DNA from: CAYOPZ01 sp964406005
GTDB taxonomy: Bacteria > Bacteroidota > Bacteroidia > Bacteroidales > SM23-62
Length of the DNA: 64,000 nucleotides
Direction: 5' to 3'
Assembly (NCBI GenBank): GCA_964406005.1
Contig: CAYOPZ010000011.1
Location: 1-64,000 of the forward strand
Under the pieces are notes generated by a model. That model saw only the letters and a program-made list of their open reading frames with translations. It did no database searches and had not been told where the DNA came from. The number at the start of each line of letters is the position of its first letter. The stretch's first letter is position 1. Of this stretch, positions 8,482-17,456 are shown piece by piece. The position numbers and the translations under genes were made by a program.

Positions 8482-9600
8482 ATGGCACTACATCATATCC
8501 TGGCTATTAATCCCGGTTCAACAACCACAAAAGTGGCTGTCTATATCAACAACAAAGTGATCTTCCTGAAAAGCATTCCCCATGATCTTGAAGAACTTAA
8601 AAAGTTTGACAAAATCGCCAGCCAGTATGAATACAGGAAGAACATCATTCTGGAGGAATTGAAAAATGCAAATATCGAGCTCGATAAAATAACTGCTGTT
8701 GTAGGACGCGGCGGACTCATAAGACCCATTAAATCGGGTACCTACAAGATCAATGCTGCAATGCGTGAAGACCTTGTAAATGGTATTCTCGGAGAGCATG
8801 CCAGTAACCTGGGTGGATTGATCGCCGATGAGATCGCAAAGGAATTTCCCAAGGCAACCGCATATATTGCCGACCCTGTCGTGGTGGATGAGCTCGCGGA
8901 TGTTGCACGCATCGCCGGGCATCCCAGATTCAAACGCATATCCATTTTCCATGCCCTGAACCAGAAAGCAACCGCCCGTTCATATGCCCGTCTTCTGAAC
9001 AGAAAATACGAGGATCTTAACCTTGTCATTGCACATCTTGGAGGCGGGATCACGGTCGGTGCGCACAAAAAGGGAAAGGTGATCGATGTTAACCAGGGAC
9101 TGGATGGAGAAGGGCCGTTTTCCCCGGAACGTTCCGGTACACTCCCCGTAGGCGCGCTGGCACGCCTGTGTTTTGATGGTGGCTTGACCTATGAGCAGGT
9201 ACGGACAATGATTACCGGGCAAGGGGGCTATGTTGCCTATTTCAACACCAATAATGCTTACGAGATCGAGTTATTGGCCGAAGACGGGGATAAAAAAGCC
9301 AGGATGATCCAGGATGCCATGTCCTACCAGATTGCCAAAGAGATCGGGGCCATGTCAACCGTACTGTCCGGAGAAATAGATGCCATTATACTTACGGGGG
9401 GCATTGCACATAATCCCATGGTGGTTGAGTATATAAAGAAAATGGTTTCATACATCGCACCTGTGGTCATCTATCCGGGAGAGGATGAAATGCATGCACT
9501 TGCCATGAACGGCCTGAGGGTATTGAAAGGAGAACTGACAGCCAAGGATTATACCCAGGAGAACATGGTAAAAGTGGATATCCCCGGTGATGACAGCTAA
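8482..9600 (+). CDS. buk: butyrate kinase
   Basis: Makes butyrate (or isobutyrate or another branched acid) plus ATP from the acyl phosphate produced by Ptb. 372 residues, ASKHA fold: INPGSTTTKVAVY at the N-terminus, VVGRGG (about 73-78), IFHALNQKATAR, AHLGGGITVGAHKKG, RSGTLPVG and ILTGGIAHN. Last gene of the operon; its stop overlaps the end of the convergent SDR gene by 4 nt and I see no terminator hairpin. Confidence 0.93.
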   Translation: MALHHILAINPGSTTTKVAVYINNKVIFLKSIPHDLEELKKFDKIASQYEYRKNIILEELKNANIELDKITAVVGRGGLIRPIKSGTYKINAAMREDLVNGILGEHASNLGGLIADEIAKEFPKATAYIADPVVVDELADVARIAGHPRFKRISIFHALNQKATARSYARLLNRKYEDLNLVIAHLGGGITVGAHKKGKVIDVNQGLDGEGPFSPERSGTLPVGALARLCFDGGLTYEQVRTMITGQGGYVAYFNTNNAYEIELLAEDGDKKARMIQDAMSYQIAKEIGAMSTVLSGEIDAIILTGGIAHNPMVVEYIKKMVSYIAPVVIYPGEDEMHALAMNGLRVLKGELTAKDYTQENMVKVDIPGDDS

Positions 9601-10310
9601 GGAGTGGCTACGGAAACCGGAAGGGTTTTCCCGTTAAAGAACCGGTTCCCGCGAATTGCAAAATCAGCAATGAATTCAGCCATTTCAACTGCCTTTAGGG
9701 GGGCCCGGTAATCCGGGAATGCCTTTGCCAGCATTTCTGTCTGAACCGATCCGAGTGCAAGCGTATTGAATGCAATATCCTCCTGACCGAATTCTTCGGC
9801 AAGGCATTCGACCAGGGTCTGCAGGGCAGCTTTGGAGGCGCTGTAAGCACTCAGTCCGGGAAATTTCCTGCTTCCCTGCACCCCTCCCATGCTGCTGATA
9901 TTTACCACATGCGCCTTTTCTGCATTTTTAAGCAGGGGGAGAAAGGTTTGTATTAGCCTTACCGGAGCCAGATAATTCACATCCAGACAATCCATGAAAT
10001 CTTCTCTCCGGAGGTTGCTGAAAGGTTTTCTGACCAAATGCCCGGCATTGTTTATAAGAATGTCCAGGCTGTCATAAAGGGATTTCACCTGTCCGCCCAG
10101 ATCCTTTTCAATGTCATTACTTCCTGCCAGATCAAACGGAATGACATTCACATCTGAACCGGGCCCGGCAGCAATGCATTCCTCGCGGAGGGCATTCAGA
10201 CGGGCGGCATCCCTGGAGATTCCGATGACACGGTTTTCTGAAGATGCACTGAAAATTTTTACCAGCTCATAGCCAATGCCCCGGCTGGCTCCTGTTACAA
10301 TTATATTCAC
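9597..10310 (-). CDS. short-chain dehydrogenase/reductase (SDR)
   Basis: 237-residue classical SDR, cytoplasmic NAD(P)-dependent oxidoreductase of unknown substrate. Motifs: TGASRGIG near residue 6 (dinucleotide binding), NNAG, catalytic Ser in NISSMGG, and YSASK (Tyr and Lys of the active site). The start is a GTG at 10310: it directly precedes the nucleotide-binding strand and no in-frame ATG lies nearby upstream. Convergent with buk, divergent from the small outer-membrane protein gene. Confidence 0.88.
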   Translation of the reverse strand: MNIIVTGASRGIGYELVKIFSASSENRVIGISRDAARLNALREECIAAGPGSDVNVIPFDLAGSNDIEKDLGGQVKSLYDSLDILINNAGHLVRKPFSNLRREDFMDCLDVNYLAPVRLIQTFLPLLKNAEKAHVVNISSMGGVQGSRKFPGLSAYSASKAALQTLVECLAEEFGQEDIAFNTLALGSVQTEMLAKAFPDYRAPLKAVEMAEFIADFAIRGNRFFNGKTLPVSVATP

Positions 10311-10409
10311 GATGAATAACTTGGCTCTGAATGTTTAGCGATGTTCAAAATACGAAAATTCGGGAAAAAACGTAATTTTTATAATTTTAAAGCTTAAATT
10401 TTATTGACC

Positions 10410-10997
10410 ATGGGCAAATCATTGATTGTCGTTCTCCTCACAGTATTGTCCGGTGCGTTTCCGGCAAATCTTGCGAACGCCCAGGAAGAAGAACCGTCCG
10501 GTCCGCTTGACAGGATTTTCTTTGGCGGTAACTTCGGTCTGCAAATAGGGACCATCACCAATATCGATATTTCTCCAATGACAGGTTATTATATCACCCC
10601 AAGGCTTGCCGCAGGGATAGGCCTGAGATATCAGTTTTATAAGGATTCCCGGGATTACCCGGGCTACCAGCCCTTTAAAACCAATATCTATGGCGGGAGT
10701 GTCTTCAGCAGGTATCTGCTTATCAGGGACCTCGGTGAACTGGTCGGGCTGGGACTTAACCTGGGTATCATGGCCCATACGGAATACGAAGTCCTCAGTC
10801 TTGAAAAGAAATACTTCGAAGTTCCGTACTCCTATGAAGAGGGCCGCTTCGAAATTCATTCGGTACTGGTTGGCGGGGGGCTGTATCAATCCATCGGGAG
10901 ACGCTCCGGTCTGACCATGATGGTGCTGTGGAACCTGAATCAGACGGCAAGCTCACCTTACAGCAATCCGGTAATTCGCATCGGTTTTAATTTTTAA
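10410..10997 (+). CDS. small outer-membrane beta-barrel protein
   Basis: 195 residues from the ATG at 10410; a TTG two codons upstream is less likely. Signal peptide of about 23 residues ending ANAQ. The rest alternates glycine and aromatic residues in short strands (GGNFGLQIG, LAAGIGLRYQFY, VGLGLNLGIM, HSVLVGGGLYQSIG) and ends in a strand with terminal Phe (VIRIGFNF), the sorting signature of small OmpA/OmpX-like barrels. No functional name can be given. Confidence 0.75.
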   Translation: MGKSLIVVLLTVLSGAFPANLANAQEEEPSGPLDRIFFGGNFGLQIGTITNIDISPMTGYYITPRLAAGIGLRYQFYKDSRDYPGYQPFKTNIYGGSVFSRYLLIRDLGELVGLGLNLGIMAHTEYEVLSLEKKYFEVPYSYEEGRFEIHSVLVGGGLYQSIGRRSGLTMMVLWNLNQTASSPYSNPVIRIGFNF

Positions 10998-11104
10998 TCT
11001 GAACCCTCCCTTATTTAAAACTAATTTAAAAAATCCCCGCTTTGATATGTTTCGGAGAACCGTTTACTTTGCGGAAATTAATTATACTTAATTTAAAGTA
11101 CAGT

Positions 11105-11635
11105 ATGATGATCGTAGAGAAAGATAAAGTGATATCCCTGGCCTATGAATTGAAGGTCAAGGGCAGGACAAGAGAAACCGTGAAGGCCGACAATCCTTTG
11201 CAGTTCCTGTTCGGTGCGGGCAATCTACTCCCCAAGTTCGAAGAGAACCTGAACGGACTGAAACCGAACGACAATTTCAGTTTTGAGCTGAAGTCAGATG
11301 AGGCATATGGTTCGGTGAACGAGGAAGCCATCGTGGAAGTACCGATGAAGGCATTCGAGGTGGACGGGAAGATTGACCAGGACCTGCTGAAAGTCGGAAA
11401 CCATATTCCCATGCTCGATCAATCCGGTAATCGTCTGAACGGTCTTGTGGTACAAATAGATACGGAATTCGTAACGATGGATTTTAATCATCCCCTTGCA
11501 GGCGACGATCTGAATTTCAACGGGACAATTGTCGAAATACGCGAAGCGACATCGGATGAGCTGGAACACGGACATGTTCACAATCCCGGCAGTTGTGAGA
11601 ATTGTGACGATCCAAACTGCCACAGTAAGAATTAG
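11105..11635 (+). CDS. SlyD-like FKBP peptidyl-prolyl cis-trans isomerase
   Basis: 176 residues from the ATG at 11105 (a second ATG follows directly); longer frames upstream add non-family residues. The FKBP core with inserted chaperone flap is clear: VISLAYELKVKG, FLFGAGNLLPKFEENLNG, AYGSVNEEAIVEVP, then the IF-domain region and DFNHPLAGDDLNFNGTI. The C-terminus HGHVHNPGSCENCDDPNCH is a His/Cys-rich tail as in SlyD, which binds nickel and other metals. Likely role: cytosolic folding helper and metal reserve. Confidence 0.9.
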   Translation: MMIVEKDKVISLAYELKVKGRTRETVKADNPLQFLFGAGNLLPKFEENLNGLKPNDNFSFELKSDEAYGSVNEEAIVEVPMKAFEVDGKIDQDLLKVGNHIPMLDQSGNRLNGLVVQIDTEFVTMDFNHPLAGDDLNFNGTIVEIREATSDELEHGHVHNPGSCENCDDPNCHSKN

Positions 11636-11682
11636 TCCCCGATAGGGATAGGTCTATTCAAACAGCTGTGATTATGCCCTCA

Positions 11683-11742
11683 GGTTCCTGAAGAATTTCA
11701 GGAACCAGCAAGACTTACCATCCCTGATAAGCAAAGTCAGGG
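11683..11742. repeat. two adjacent intergenic hairpins downstream of the FKBP gene
   Basis: First hairpin 11683-11706: GGTTCCTGAA, loop GAAT, TTCAGGAACC, a perfect 10-bp stem. Second 11722-11742: CCCTGA, 9 nt, TCAGGG. Neither is followed by a T run, so a simple Rho-independent terminator is unlikely; mRNA 3' end protection is possible. Both share CCTGA/TCAGG arms with the inverted repeat at 14966-14983. Confidence 0.5.
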
Positions 11743-11842
11743 TGAACAAATTAAAAACAATGGTTTTTCATTGTAATTGTAACTATGTTTTTAACTTTAG
11801 CTATGAATTCAATGAGTGAACCATTCCATTAAATCTGGCATT

Positions 11843-12880
11843 ATGAAACATATAATTATTTTATGCGCACTTTCTATGTTTTTTATTAACGGGAATTCAT
11901 ATGCCCAGGAACAAAAATCAGGTTACAGAATATCACAGAAATTTCATCTTGAAGATGACGGATTCTGGGATTATTGCACCATTGATGGTTCTACGGGATT
12001 ATTGTATGTTTCCCATGGAACTCAGGTACATATAGTCAATGTAAGAACCGGTGAAACGGTGGCTGCAATCCCCGGCCTCAAAGGTGTGCACGGGATAGCC
12101 CTGGCTCCGGAACTGAACAAGGGATTTATCAGCGATGGCGGGGATGACATGGTCTTGGTTTTCAACCTGAAAACACATCAGGTTACAGACAAGATAAAAA
12201 CAACCGGCGATAATCCCGATTGTATAATGTACGACCCGTTTACCCGGAGGATTTTCACTTTTAATGGAAGAAGTTCCAATTCAACAGTAATTGATGCGAA
12301 AACACTTCAGGTTTTGGGTACCATCCCCCTGGATGGAAAACCTGAATTTGCACAAACCAACGGCAGCGGAAGAATTTATGTAAATATTGAGGACAAAAGC
12401 GAGATAACAGAAATCGATCCGTCTGAAATGAAAGTAATAAATGTCTGGTCAATCAGCCCTGGCGAGGAACCAAGCGGGTTGGCGCTGGATAATGTTACCC
12501 ATAGGTTGTTCAGTGTTTGCGGCAATAAAATGATGGTAATCGTTGATGCGGAGACGGGAAAGGTAGTAACAACACTGCCTACGGGCGAAGGTTCGGACGG
12601 ATGTGCTTTTGATCCAGGCACACAAAGGGCATTCAGTTCCAACGGTGAGGGAACAATGACTGTAGTGCAGGAGGTTGATGCAAATACGTTTAAGGTACTG
12701 GAAAATGTACAGACCCAACGCGGGGCCAGGACGATTACACTGGATAAGAAAACGCATCATATATATCTGCCAGCCGCGGAATACGGTCAGACACCGGAGG
12801 CTACAAATGATAATCCCAGGCCAAGACCTCAATTAATACCGGGATCTTTTACTGTTTTAGACCTTGAGCCATTGAATTAG
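11843..12880 (+). CDS. secreted YncE-like beta-propeller protein
   Basis: 345 residues from the ATG at 11843; the GTG at 11816 would only extend the protein before its signal peptide. Signal peptide ends SYAQ (about residue 22). The remainder is a series of about 42-residue YVTN-type repeats (LYVSHGTQVHIVNVRTGE, VLVFNLKTHQVTDKI, STVIDAKTLQVLGTI, MMVIVDAETGKVVTTL), predicting a seven-bladed propeller in the periplasm or at the surface. Such proteins bind ligands or partners rather than catalyse. No partner gene is adjacent, so function is unknown. Confidence 0.82.
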   Translation: MKHIIILCALSMFFINGNSYAQEQKSGYRISQKFHLEDDGFWDYCTIDGSTGLLYVSHGTQVHIVNVRTGETVAAIPGLKGVHGIALAPELNKGFISDGGDDMVLVFNLKTHQVTDKIKTTGDNPDCIMYDPFTRRIFTFNGRSSNSTVIDAKTLQVLGTIPLDGKPEFAQTNGSGRIYVNIEDKSEITEIDPSEMKVINVWSISPGEEPSGLALDNVTHRLFSVCGNKMMVIVDAETGKVVTTLPTGEGSDGCAFDPGTQRAFSSNGEGTMTVVQEVDANTFKVLENVQTQRGARTITLDKKTHHIYLPAAEYGQTPEATNDNPRPRPQLIPGSFTVLDLEPLN

Positions 12881-12908
12881 TTTACAAGAGTTTCAGGTCA
12901 GTTAGTAT

Positions 12909-13682
12909 TTATTCGATATTGAAAGAATCCGCATCCTGCCAGACCGGGAATTTTTTCCGGAAGTTTCTCAATTCATCCAGGGAGAGCACGGTCAACAGGG
13001 TCCCCGGCCGGTTCAAAGGCAGGCTTGCAGTAATGTTACCTTTCGCATCATAGACAAGGCTGTTGCCCGCATATTCAATGCCCGCACCATCCCTGCCCAC
13101 CCGGTTCAGACCCATCACATAAGACTGGTTTTCAATGGCTCTGGCCTTCAGTAGGCTGATCCAGGCATCGTGTCGTGCGGCCGGCCAGTTTGCCAGGTAA
13201 ACCAGCAGGTCGTAATCCTGCCTGTTCCTGCTCCATACAGGAAACCGAAGATCATAGCAGATCAGAAGCCGGATCCGGAATGAACACAGCTCCACATGGG
13301 TTAGGGTTTTTCCCGCCGTATAATATTGTTCCTCATTGCCCATTTGGAATAGATGCCGCTTATCGTAGCAGTGGTATTGCCCGTCAGGCTGCATCCAGAC
13401 CATCCTGTTATAATGGTTTCCATCCTGTTCGATCATCAGGCTTCCTGCGACACAGCAATTGTATCCGCCTGCAATGTCTTCCATCCACTTCATGCTTTTT
13501 CCATGCATGGGTTCCGCCAGCAATGCGGTGTTCATGCTAAAACCCGTTGTAAAAAGCTCGGGCAGGAAAAGTACATCGAAGGGATCTTTTATTTTTCCGA
13601 TCTCTTCTGAATAGGCTGCCAGGTTTCCGTCAATGTCCTCCCATAGTATGTGCGGCTGGATCGAAGCGATCTTTAATTCCAT
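12909..13682 (-). CDS. omega-amidase, nitrilase superfamily (YafV/Nit2-like)
   Basis: Probably hydrolyses omega-amides such as alpha-ketoglutaramate left by glutamine transaminases. 257 residues from the ATG at 13682, which gives the family opening MELKIASIQ; a longer frame to 13811 is artefactual. The catalytic triad is visible: Glu42 (FLPELF), Lys108 (YDKRHLF) and Cys142 (LLICYDLRFP). The WPAARHDAW region and the FSMN loop fit the YafV branch. It lies 19 bp downstream of the unknown membrane-anchored gene and is likely co-transcribed with it. Confidence 0.9.
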   Translation of the reverse strand: MELKIASIQPHILWEDIDGNLAAYSEEIGKIKDPFDVLFLPELFTTGFSMNTALLAEPMHGKSMKWMEDIAGGYNCCVAGSLMIEQDGNHYNRMVWMQPDGQYHCYDKRHLFQMGNEEQYYTAGKTLTHVELCSFRIRLLICYDLRFPVWSRNRQDYDLLVYLANWPAARHDAWISLLKARAIENQSYVMGLNRVGRDGAGIEYAGNSLVYDAKGNITASLPLNRPGTLLTVLSLDELRNFRKKFPVWQDADSFNIE

Positions 13683-13701
13683 CAAACTCCCTTCCTGGGG
13701 T

Positions 13702-14856
13702 TTATTCCTGAATTGAAGCCTGATACTCTGACAGCACCTGCGATAAAAGGGGTACGTAATAGGTCCAGTAGAATTCGGCTGTACCGTTCTTCCGGCTACG
13801 GCCGAAAACACCTGTAAAAGTCCGGATGCCCTGAAGCCTGGCAGTCCACATTCCTACAGGATAATTGGAAAAATCCCCTGCAAGGTAGATAAAGGGTGAT
13901 GCATCCAGTGATTCTATCACTGCAGGAAACCTGGAAGGCAGGTTGAATTCGTCGAGCACTGCTTTTCCTTCAAGGTTTATATTTAATTTGTATTCCGCTA
14001 TGGTGTTGTTTGACTGCTCCTCTGTGATGTCAAACCAACCCTGATAAGGGACGGTTTCCGGCAAATCATAATTCTGGGCACCGAAATTCGTTGTTTGTAT
14101 CTCAGGGACAGGTATTTCCAGGTGATTTTCAGCTTCAAGAACCACAACCTGCTGTGCAGGTTCATTTACCAGAATGATTCCGGCACCGCTGAAAGGCCAT
14201 TCACCATCGTGCCGCTTCCTGTAAATTTCCATAACCCATTCGGGCAGCATGCTGTTTTTTCGGGGATCTAGATTTTGAACGTATGTCCCTGTCCAGTTCG
14301 TCCAGCTGATTCTTAAAAGATCCTCCACCTTATTCTTCACAAGGCTGATGGTCGGAGGATCGACGAAGTTGTATTCCGCTATTATGAGCTTTGCCTTGTC
14401 ATGCATGCTCTTAATGAACAGATAATCATTGTTGTTCAGCCCGCCTTCAATCAGTGTTCCCTTACCCTCGGCCATAGGCCTCCTGTACCACTCGTTGAAA
14501 AATACACCATAGGTATCGGCAAAATAGGCCATATCGTACTGGCTCGAAAGCTGATCAATCTCCTTAAGTTTGATTCTCCTGATTTCATACCTCCTTGACT
14601 TTAAAGGTCTGACAGGATGAAATCCGAAATAATCCTTTTCCATCCGGTAAACCTTCCTGTCGTTGTTTACGAACTTCTCATTCAGAAGAAGCCAGAAAAT
14701 GGAACGGTGTGTATTCCTTTTCAGATCAAGAACGGATTTATCCATTACAAGGATGTTCAATTGTCTGTCTGGTTTTATATTCCAGACGATCCAGCTTCCC
14801 ACAGGTATCAGTATAAGAATAACAAGGATGACAGCAATGATTCTCAAGGTTTTCAT
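13702..14856 (-). CDS. membrane-anchored protein of unknown function
   Basis: 384 residues. One N-terminal membrane segment (about 5-27, LRIIAVILVILILIPVGSWIVW), then a soluble domain presumably in the periplasm. The domain has a Rossmann-like start (LNILVMDKSVLD), a conserved-looking NTHRSIFWLLLNEKF, FADTYGVFFNEW and a GTLIEGGLNNNDYLFIK segment, and ends with FYWTYYVPLLSQVLSEYQASI. I do not recognise a named family. Co-oriented with and 19 bp from the omega-amidase gene; upstream lie an inverted repeat (14966-14983) and the divergent PiT transporter. Confidence 0.75.
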   Translation of the reverse strand: MKTLRIIAVILVILILIPVGSWIVWNIKPDRQLNILVMDKSVLDLKRNTHRSIFWLLLNEKFVNNDRKVYRMEKDYFGFHPVRPLKSRRYEIRRIKLKEIDQLSSQYDMAYFADTYGVFFNEWYRRPMAEGKGTLIEGGLNNNDYLFIKSMHDKAKLIIAEYNFVDPPTISLVKNKVEDLLRISWTNWTGTYVQNLDPRKNSMLPEWVMEIYRKRHDGEWPFSGAGIILVNEPAQQVVVLEAENHLEIPVPEIQTTNFGAQNYDLPETVPYQGWFDITEEQSNNTIAEYKLNINLEGKAVLDEFNLPSRFPAVIESLDASPFIYLAGDFSNYPVGMWTARLQGIRTFTGVFGRSRKNGTAEFYWTYYVPLLSQVLSEYQASIQE

Positions 14857-14965
14857 AGGATCTGGAATTAAGATTTCGTTAATACAAATGCAGCTTTCGC
14901 TCCCTGACCTGTACCCTGCGCATCACATAAAAATAAAAAATTAAATTTATAATTGAAATTTATAG

Positions 14966-14983
14966 GGCCCTGATTTCAGGGCC
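14966..14983. repeat. 18-bp inverted repeat between divergent genes
   Basis: GGCCCTGA-TT-TCAGGGCC, 8-bp perfect arms with a 2-bp centre, in the 281-bp gap between the unknown membrane gene and the PiT transporter. No T run follows, so an operator is as likely as an RNA hairpin. Confidence 0.45.
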
Positions 14984-15057
14984 AGTAGCTATCTGCTGGT
15001 TTCATTGCCGGACATTTTTCATTGTGGAATGATCTGTGCTGGGAAAAAAAACGGGAC

Positions 15058-15075
15058 TTAACATAAATTTAACAT
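15058..15075 (+). promoter_or_regulatory. candidate Pho box (TTAACAT direct repeat, 11-bp period)
   Basis: TTAACAT at 15058-15064 and again at 15069-15075, one helical turn apart with a 4-bp AT spacer. This is the arrangement bound by PhoB/PhoP-type regulators. A -7-like element TATTTTTG lies at 15105-15112 and the PiT ATG at 15138. A PhoB-like regulator is encoded next to this transporter. Confidence 0.45.
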
Positions 15076-15137
15076 TAAAATCAGGGTTAATCCGATCCTG
15101 TAATTATTTTTGCTAATCATTTCGAATTGCCGGTTGA

Positions 15138-17456
15138 ATGGAAACATATTTTGTCCTGATCGTTGGAATCCTTATTTTACTGGCGATTACGGATCTTGTT
15201 GTCGGTGTAAGCAATGATGCGGTCAATTTCCTGAATTCAGCCATTGGTTCCAAGGTTGCCCCTTTCAGGATCATCATGATTGTCGCTGCAATCGGAATTC
15301 TTTTCGGAGCGACATTTTCAAGCGGCATGATGGAAGTCGCACGGAAGGGAATTTTTCATCCTGACCAGTTTTTCTTCCCGGAGATCATGATCATTTTCCT
15401 GGCGGTCATGATTACGGATATCATCCTGCTTGATTTCTTCAATACCATAGGACTTCCTACTTCCACAACTGTCTCAATCGTGTTCGAACTCCTCGGCGCA
15501 GCTGTTGCTGTTTCAGTCATTAAAATTTCGGCAACGCATGCACCCGCATCGAATATGGGCCAGTATATCAACACCAGCTCCGCACTGGTTATAATCACAG
15601 GCATTCTTCTCTCTGTCGTAATAGCCTTCACCGTGGGGATGATCATTCAGTTTATCGTACGGATTTTCTTTTCCTTCAATTATGAAAAATACATGATGAA
15701 ATTCGGGGCAATATGGGGAGGTTTTGCCATTTCATTAATCACTTTTTTCATCCTGATCAAAGGAGCCAAAGGTGCCTCTTTTATGAATGATGAAACGGTC
15801 CTGTGGATCAGGGAAAACACCCTTTTAATATTGGGAGCGAGTCTGGTCGGCTGGACCGTTCTCCTCCAGCTGCTGTTCTGGATATTCCGTCTGAATATAC
15901 TTAAATTCATCGTACTTGTAGGAACTTTTGCCCTGGCCATGGCCTTTGCCGGAAACGACCTGGTTAATTTTATCGGTGTGCCGCTTGCAGGGCTGGAATC
16001 CTTTCTCAAGGTATTCAGGGATGGAAGCATTGCAGATCCATCAGGTTATGCAATGGCGGCCCTGGGAGAAAAGGTGCAAACCCCTACCCTGTTCCTTCTG
16101 GTTGCCGGTTTGGTCATGGTACTGGCCCTGTGGACATCCAGAAAGGCCCGTTCGGTCACAGCGACCGAGGTGAATCTCGGAAGACAGGATGAAGGACATG
16201 AACGCTTTGAATCTTCAATGCTTGCACGTGCCATAGTCAGGGGAAGCGTGAATATGGCAGATACCTTCGGCAGGGTCACGCCCCGTCTTGCCCGCAGCTT
16301 CCTTTCCAGAAGGTTTGACCGTAAAAAATACAATGAACTGAAACAAAATACAGGGCTTTCCTTTGATCTGGTCAGGGCATCCGTGAACCTGGTTGTGGCA
16401 AGCGCTTTAATTGCTTTTGCAACATCCCTGAGGCTGCCCCTTTCGACCACCTATGTTACTTTCATGGTTGCCATGGGTACCTCCCTGGCTGATGGTGCAT
16501 GGGGAAGGGACAGTGCCGTATACAGGGTATCGGGGGTGGTTACGGTCATCGGGGGATGGTTCTTTACGGCCTTTTGTGCCTTCACGGTTGCTTTCGTGAT
16601 CGCCTTTTTGATCCACTGGGGGAATATATTTTCTGTATTCATATTGCTTGGTGTAGCCGTTTTCTTATTTGTCAAAACCCACAGGTTGCACCGCAAAAGG
16701 GGCGAATCCCTGAAAAAGGCGGAAGAACTGGCCATTACCGGTGAAGAGATCGTGAACGGTGAGAATGTTTTCAGGAGCTGCAATAAGAATGTATACAAGA
16801 CCCTTTCCTCACTCGCCATTCTTTACTCCAACACCATCATGGCCATGACCGAAATGAAGCGGAAAAATGCAAAAAGGAACCTGAAGGAAATCGAAGCTCT
16901 GAACAAGGAGACCAAGATCCTTAAAAACAATATACATAAAACCATAATAAGATTGCAGGAGGACGATATCGAAACCGGGCATTTCTATGTACAGGTGCTG
17001 GATTACCTGAGGGAAATAGCGCATTGCCTTAACTTTATTGCAAAGCCTGTTTTCGAATACATAGATAATAATCATCCTGCGTTCAACAAGGAGCAGCAAA
17101 AAGAACTGAAGGATTTTTCAATGGAAATGAACCTGTTCTTTTCAGATACCATCCAGACCATCAAAAAAGCAGATTATGACAAGCTGGAAAACGTCTTTAA
17201 GAAGCAGATCAACCTGCTGGATAAAATCACTTCGATAAAAACAAAGCAGTTGAAAAGAATTAAAAAGCAGGAGGTGGGTACCAAAAACAGCATTTTGTAC
17301 CTGAACACCTTTACTGAAACAAAGAATCTGCTTTTATACTGCGTGAACCTTTTGAAAGCCCAGCGTGATTTCGTTATTTATAACAAATCCAACAATGCCC
17401 ACGGTGTAGAAGCTGAAAAGCACGTTATACCACCAGCTTATATCCCACCCCCTTAA
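15138..17456 (+). CDS. PiT-family phosphate permease fused to a PhoU-like domain
   Basis: Inner-membrane inorganic phosphate uptake (or another oxyanion, as PiT members also carry sulfate). 772 residues. Residues 1-510 form the permease with the duplicated PiT signature: GVSNDAVNFLNSAIGSK (23-39) and AFAGNDLVNFIGVPLAG (about 273-289), both with the Asn-Asp pair. A long soluble insert (about 340-400) follows the central part. Residues 540-745 are an Asp/Glu/Lys-rich all-helical region typical of PhoU/DUF47 proteins. The fusion suggests the regulatory domain acts in cis. The last 32 nt overlap the 3' end of the convergent response-regulator gene. Confidence 0.9.
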   Translation: METYFVLIVGILILLAITDLVVGVSNDAVNFLNSAIGSKVAPFRIIMIVAAIGILFGATFSSGMMEVARKGIFHPDQFFFPEIMIIFLAVMITDIILLDFFNTIGLPTSTTVSIVFELLGAAVAVSVIKISATHAPASNMGQYINTSSALVIITGILLSVVIAFTVGMIIQFIVRIFFSFNYEKYMMKFGAIWGGFAISLITFFILIKGAKGASFMNDETVLWIRENTLLILGASLVGWTVLLQLLFWIFRLNILKFIVLVGTFALAMAFAGNDLVNFIGVPLAGLESFLKVFRDGSIADPSGYAMAALGEKVQTPTLFLLVAGLVMVLALWTSRKARSVTATEVNLGRQDEGHERFESSMLARAIVRGSVNMADTFGRVTPRLARSFLSRRFDRKKYNELKQNTGLSFDLVRASVNLVVASALIAFATSLRLPLSTTYVTFMVAMGTSLADGAWGRDSAVYRVSGVVTVIGGWFFTAFCAFTVAFVIAFLIHWGNIFSVFILLGVAVFLFVKTHRLHRKRGESLKKAEELAITGEEIVNGENVFRSCNKNVYKTLSSLAILYSNTIMAMTEMKRKNAKRNLKEIEALNKETKILKNNIHKTIIRLQEDDIETGHFYVQVLDYLREIAHCLNFIAKPVFEYIDNNHPAFNKEQQKELKDFSMEMNLFFSDTIQTIKKADYDKLENVFKKQINLLDKITSIKTKQLKRIKKQEVGTKNSILYLNTFTETKNLLLYCVNLLKAQRDFVIYNKSNNAHGVEAEKHVIPPAYIPPP

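Noticed and set aside
11683..11706. Reading the first hairpin after the FKBP gene as a Rho-independent terminator
   Set aside because: The 10-bp stem is strong, but no T run follows, so it is listed as a repeat or RNA structure instead.
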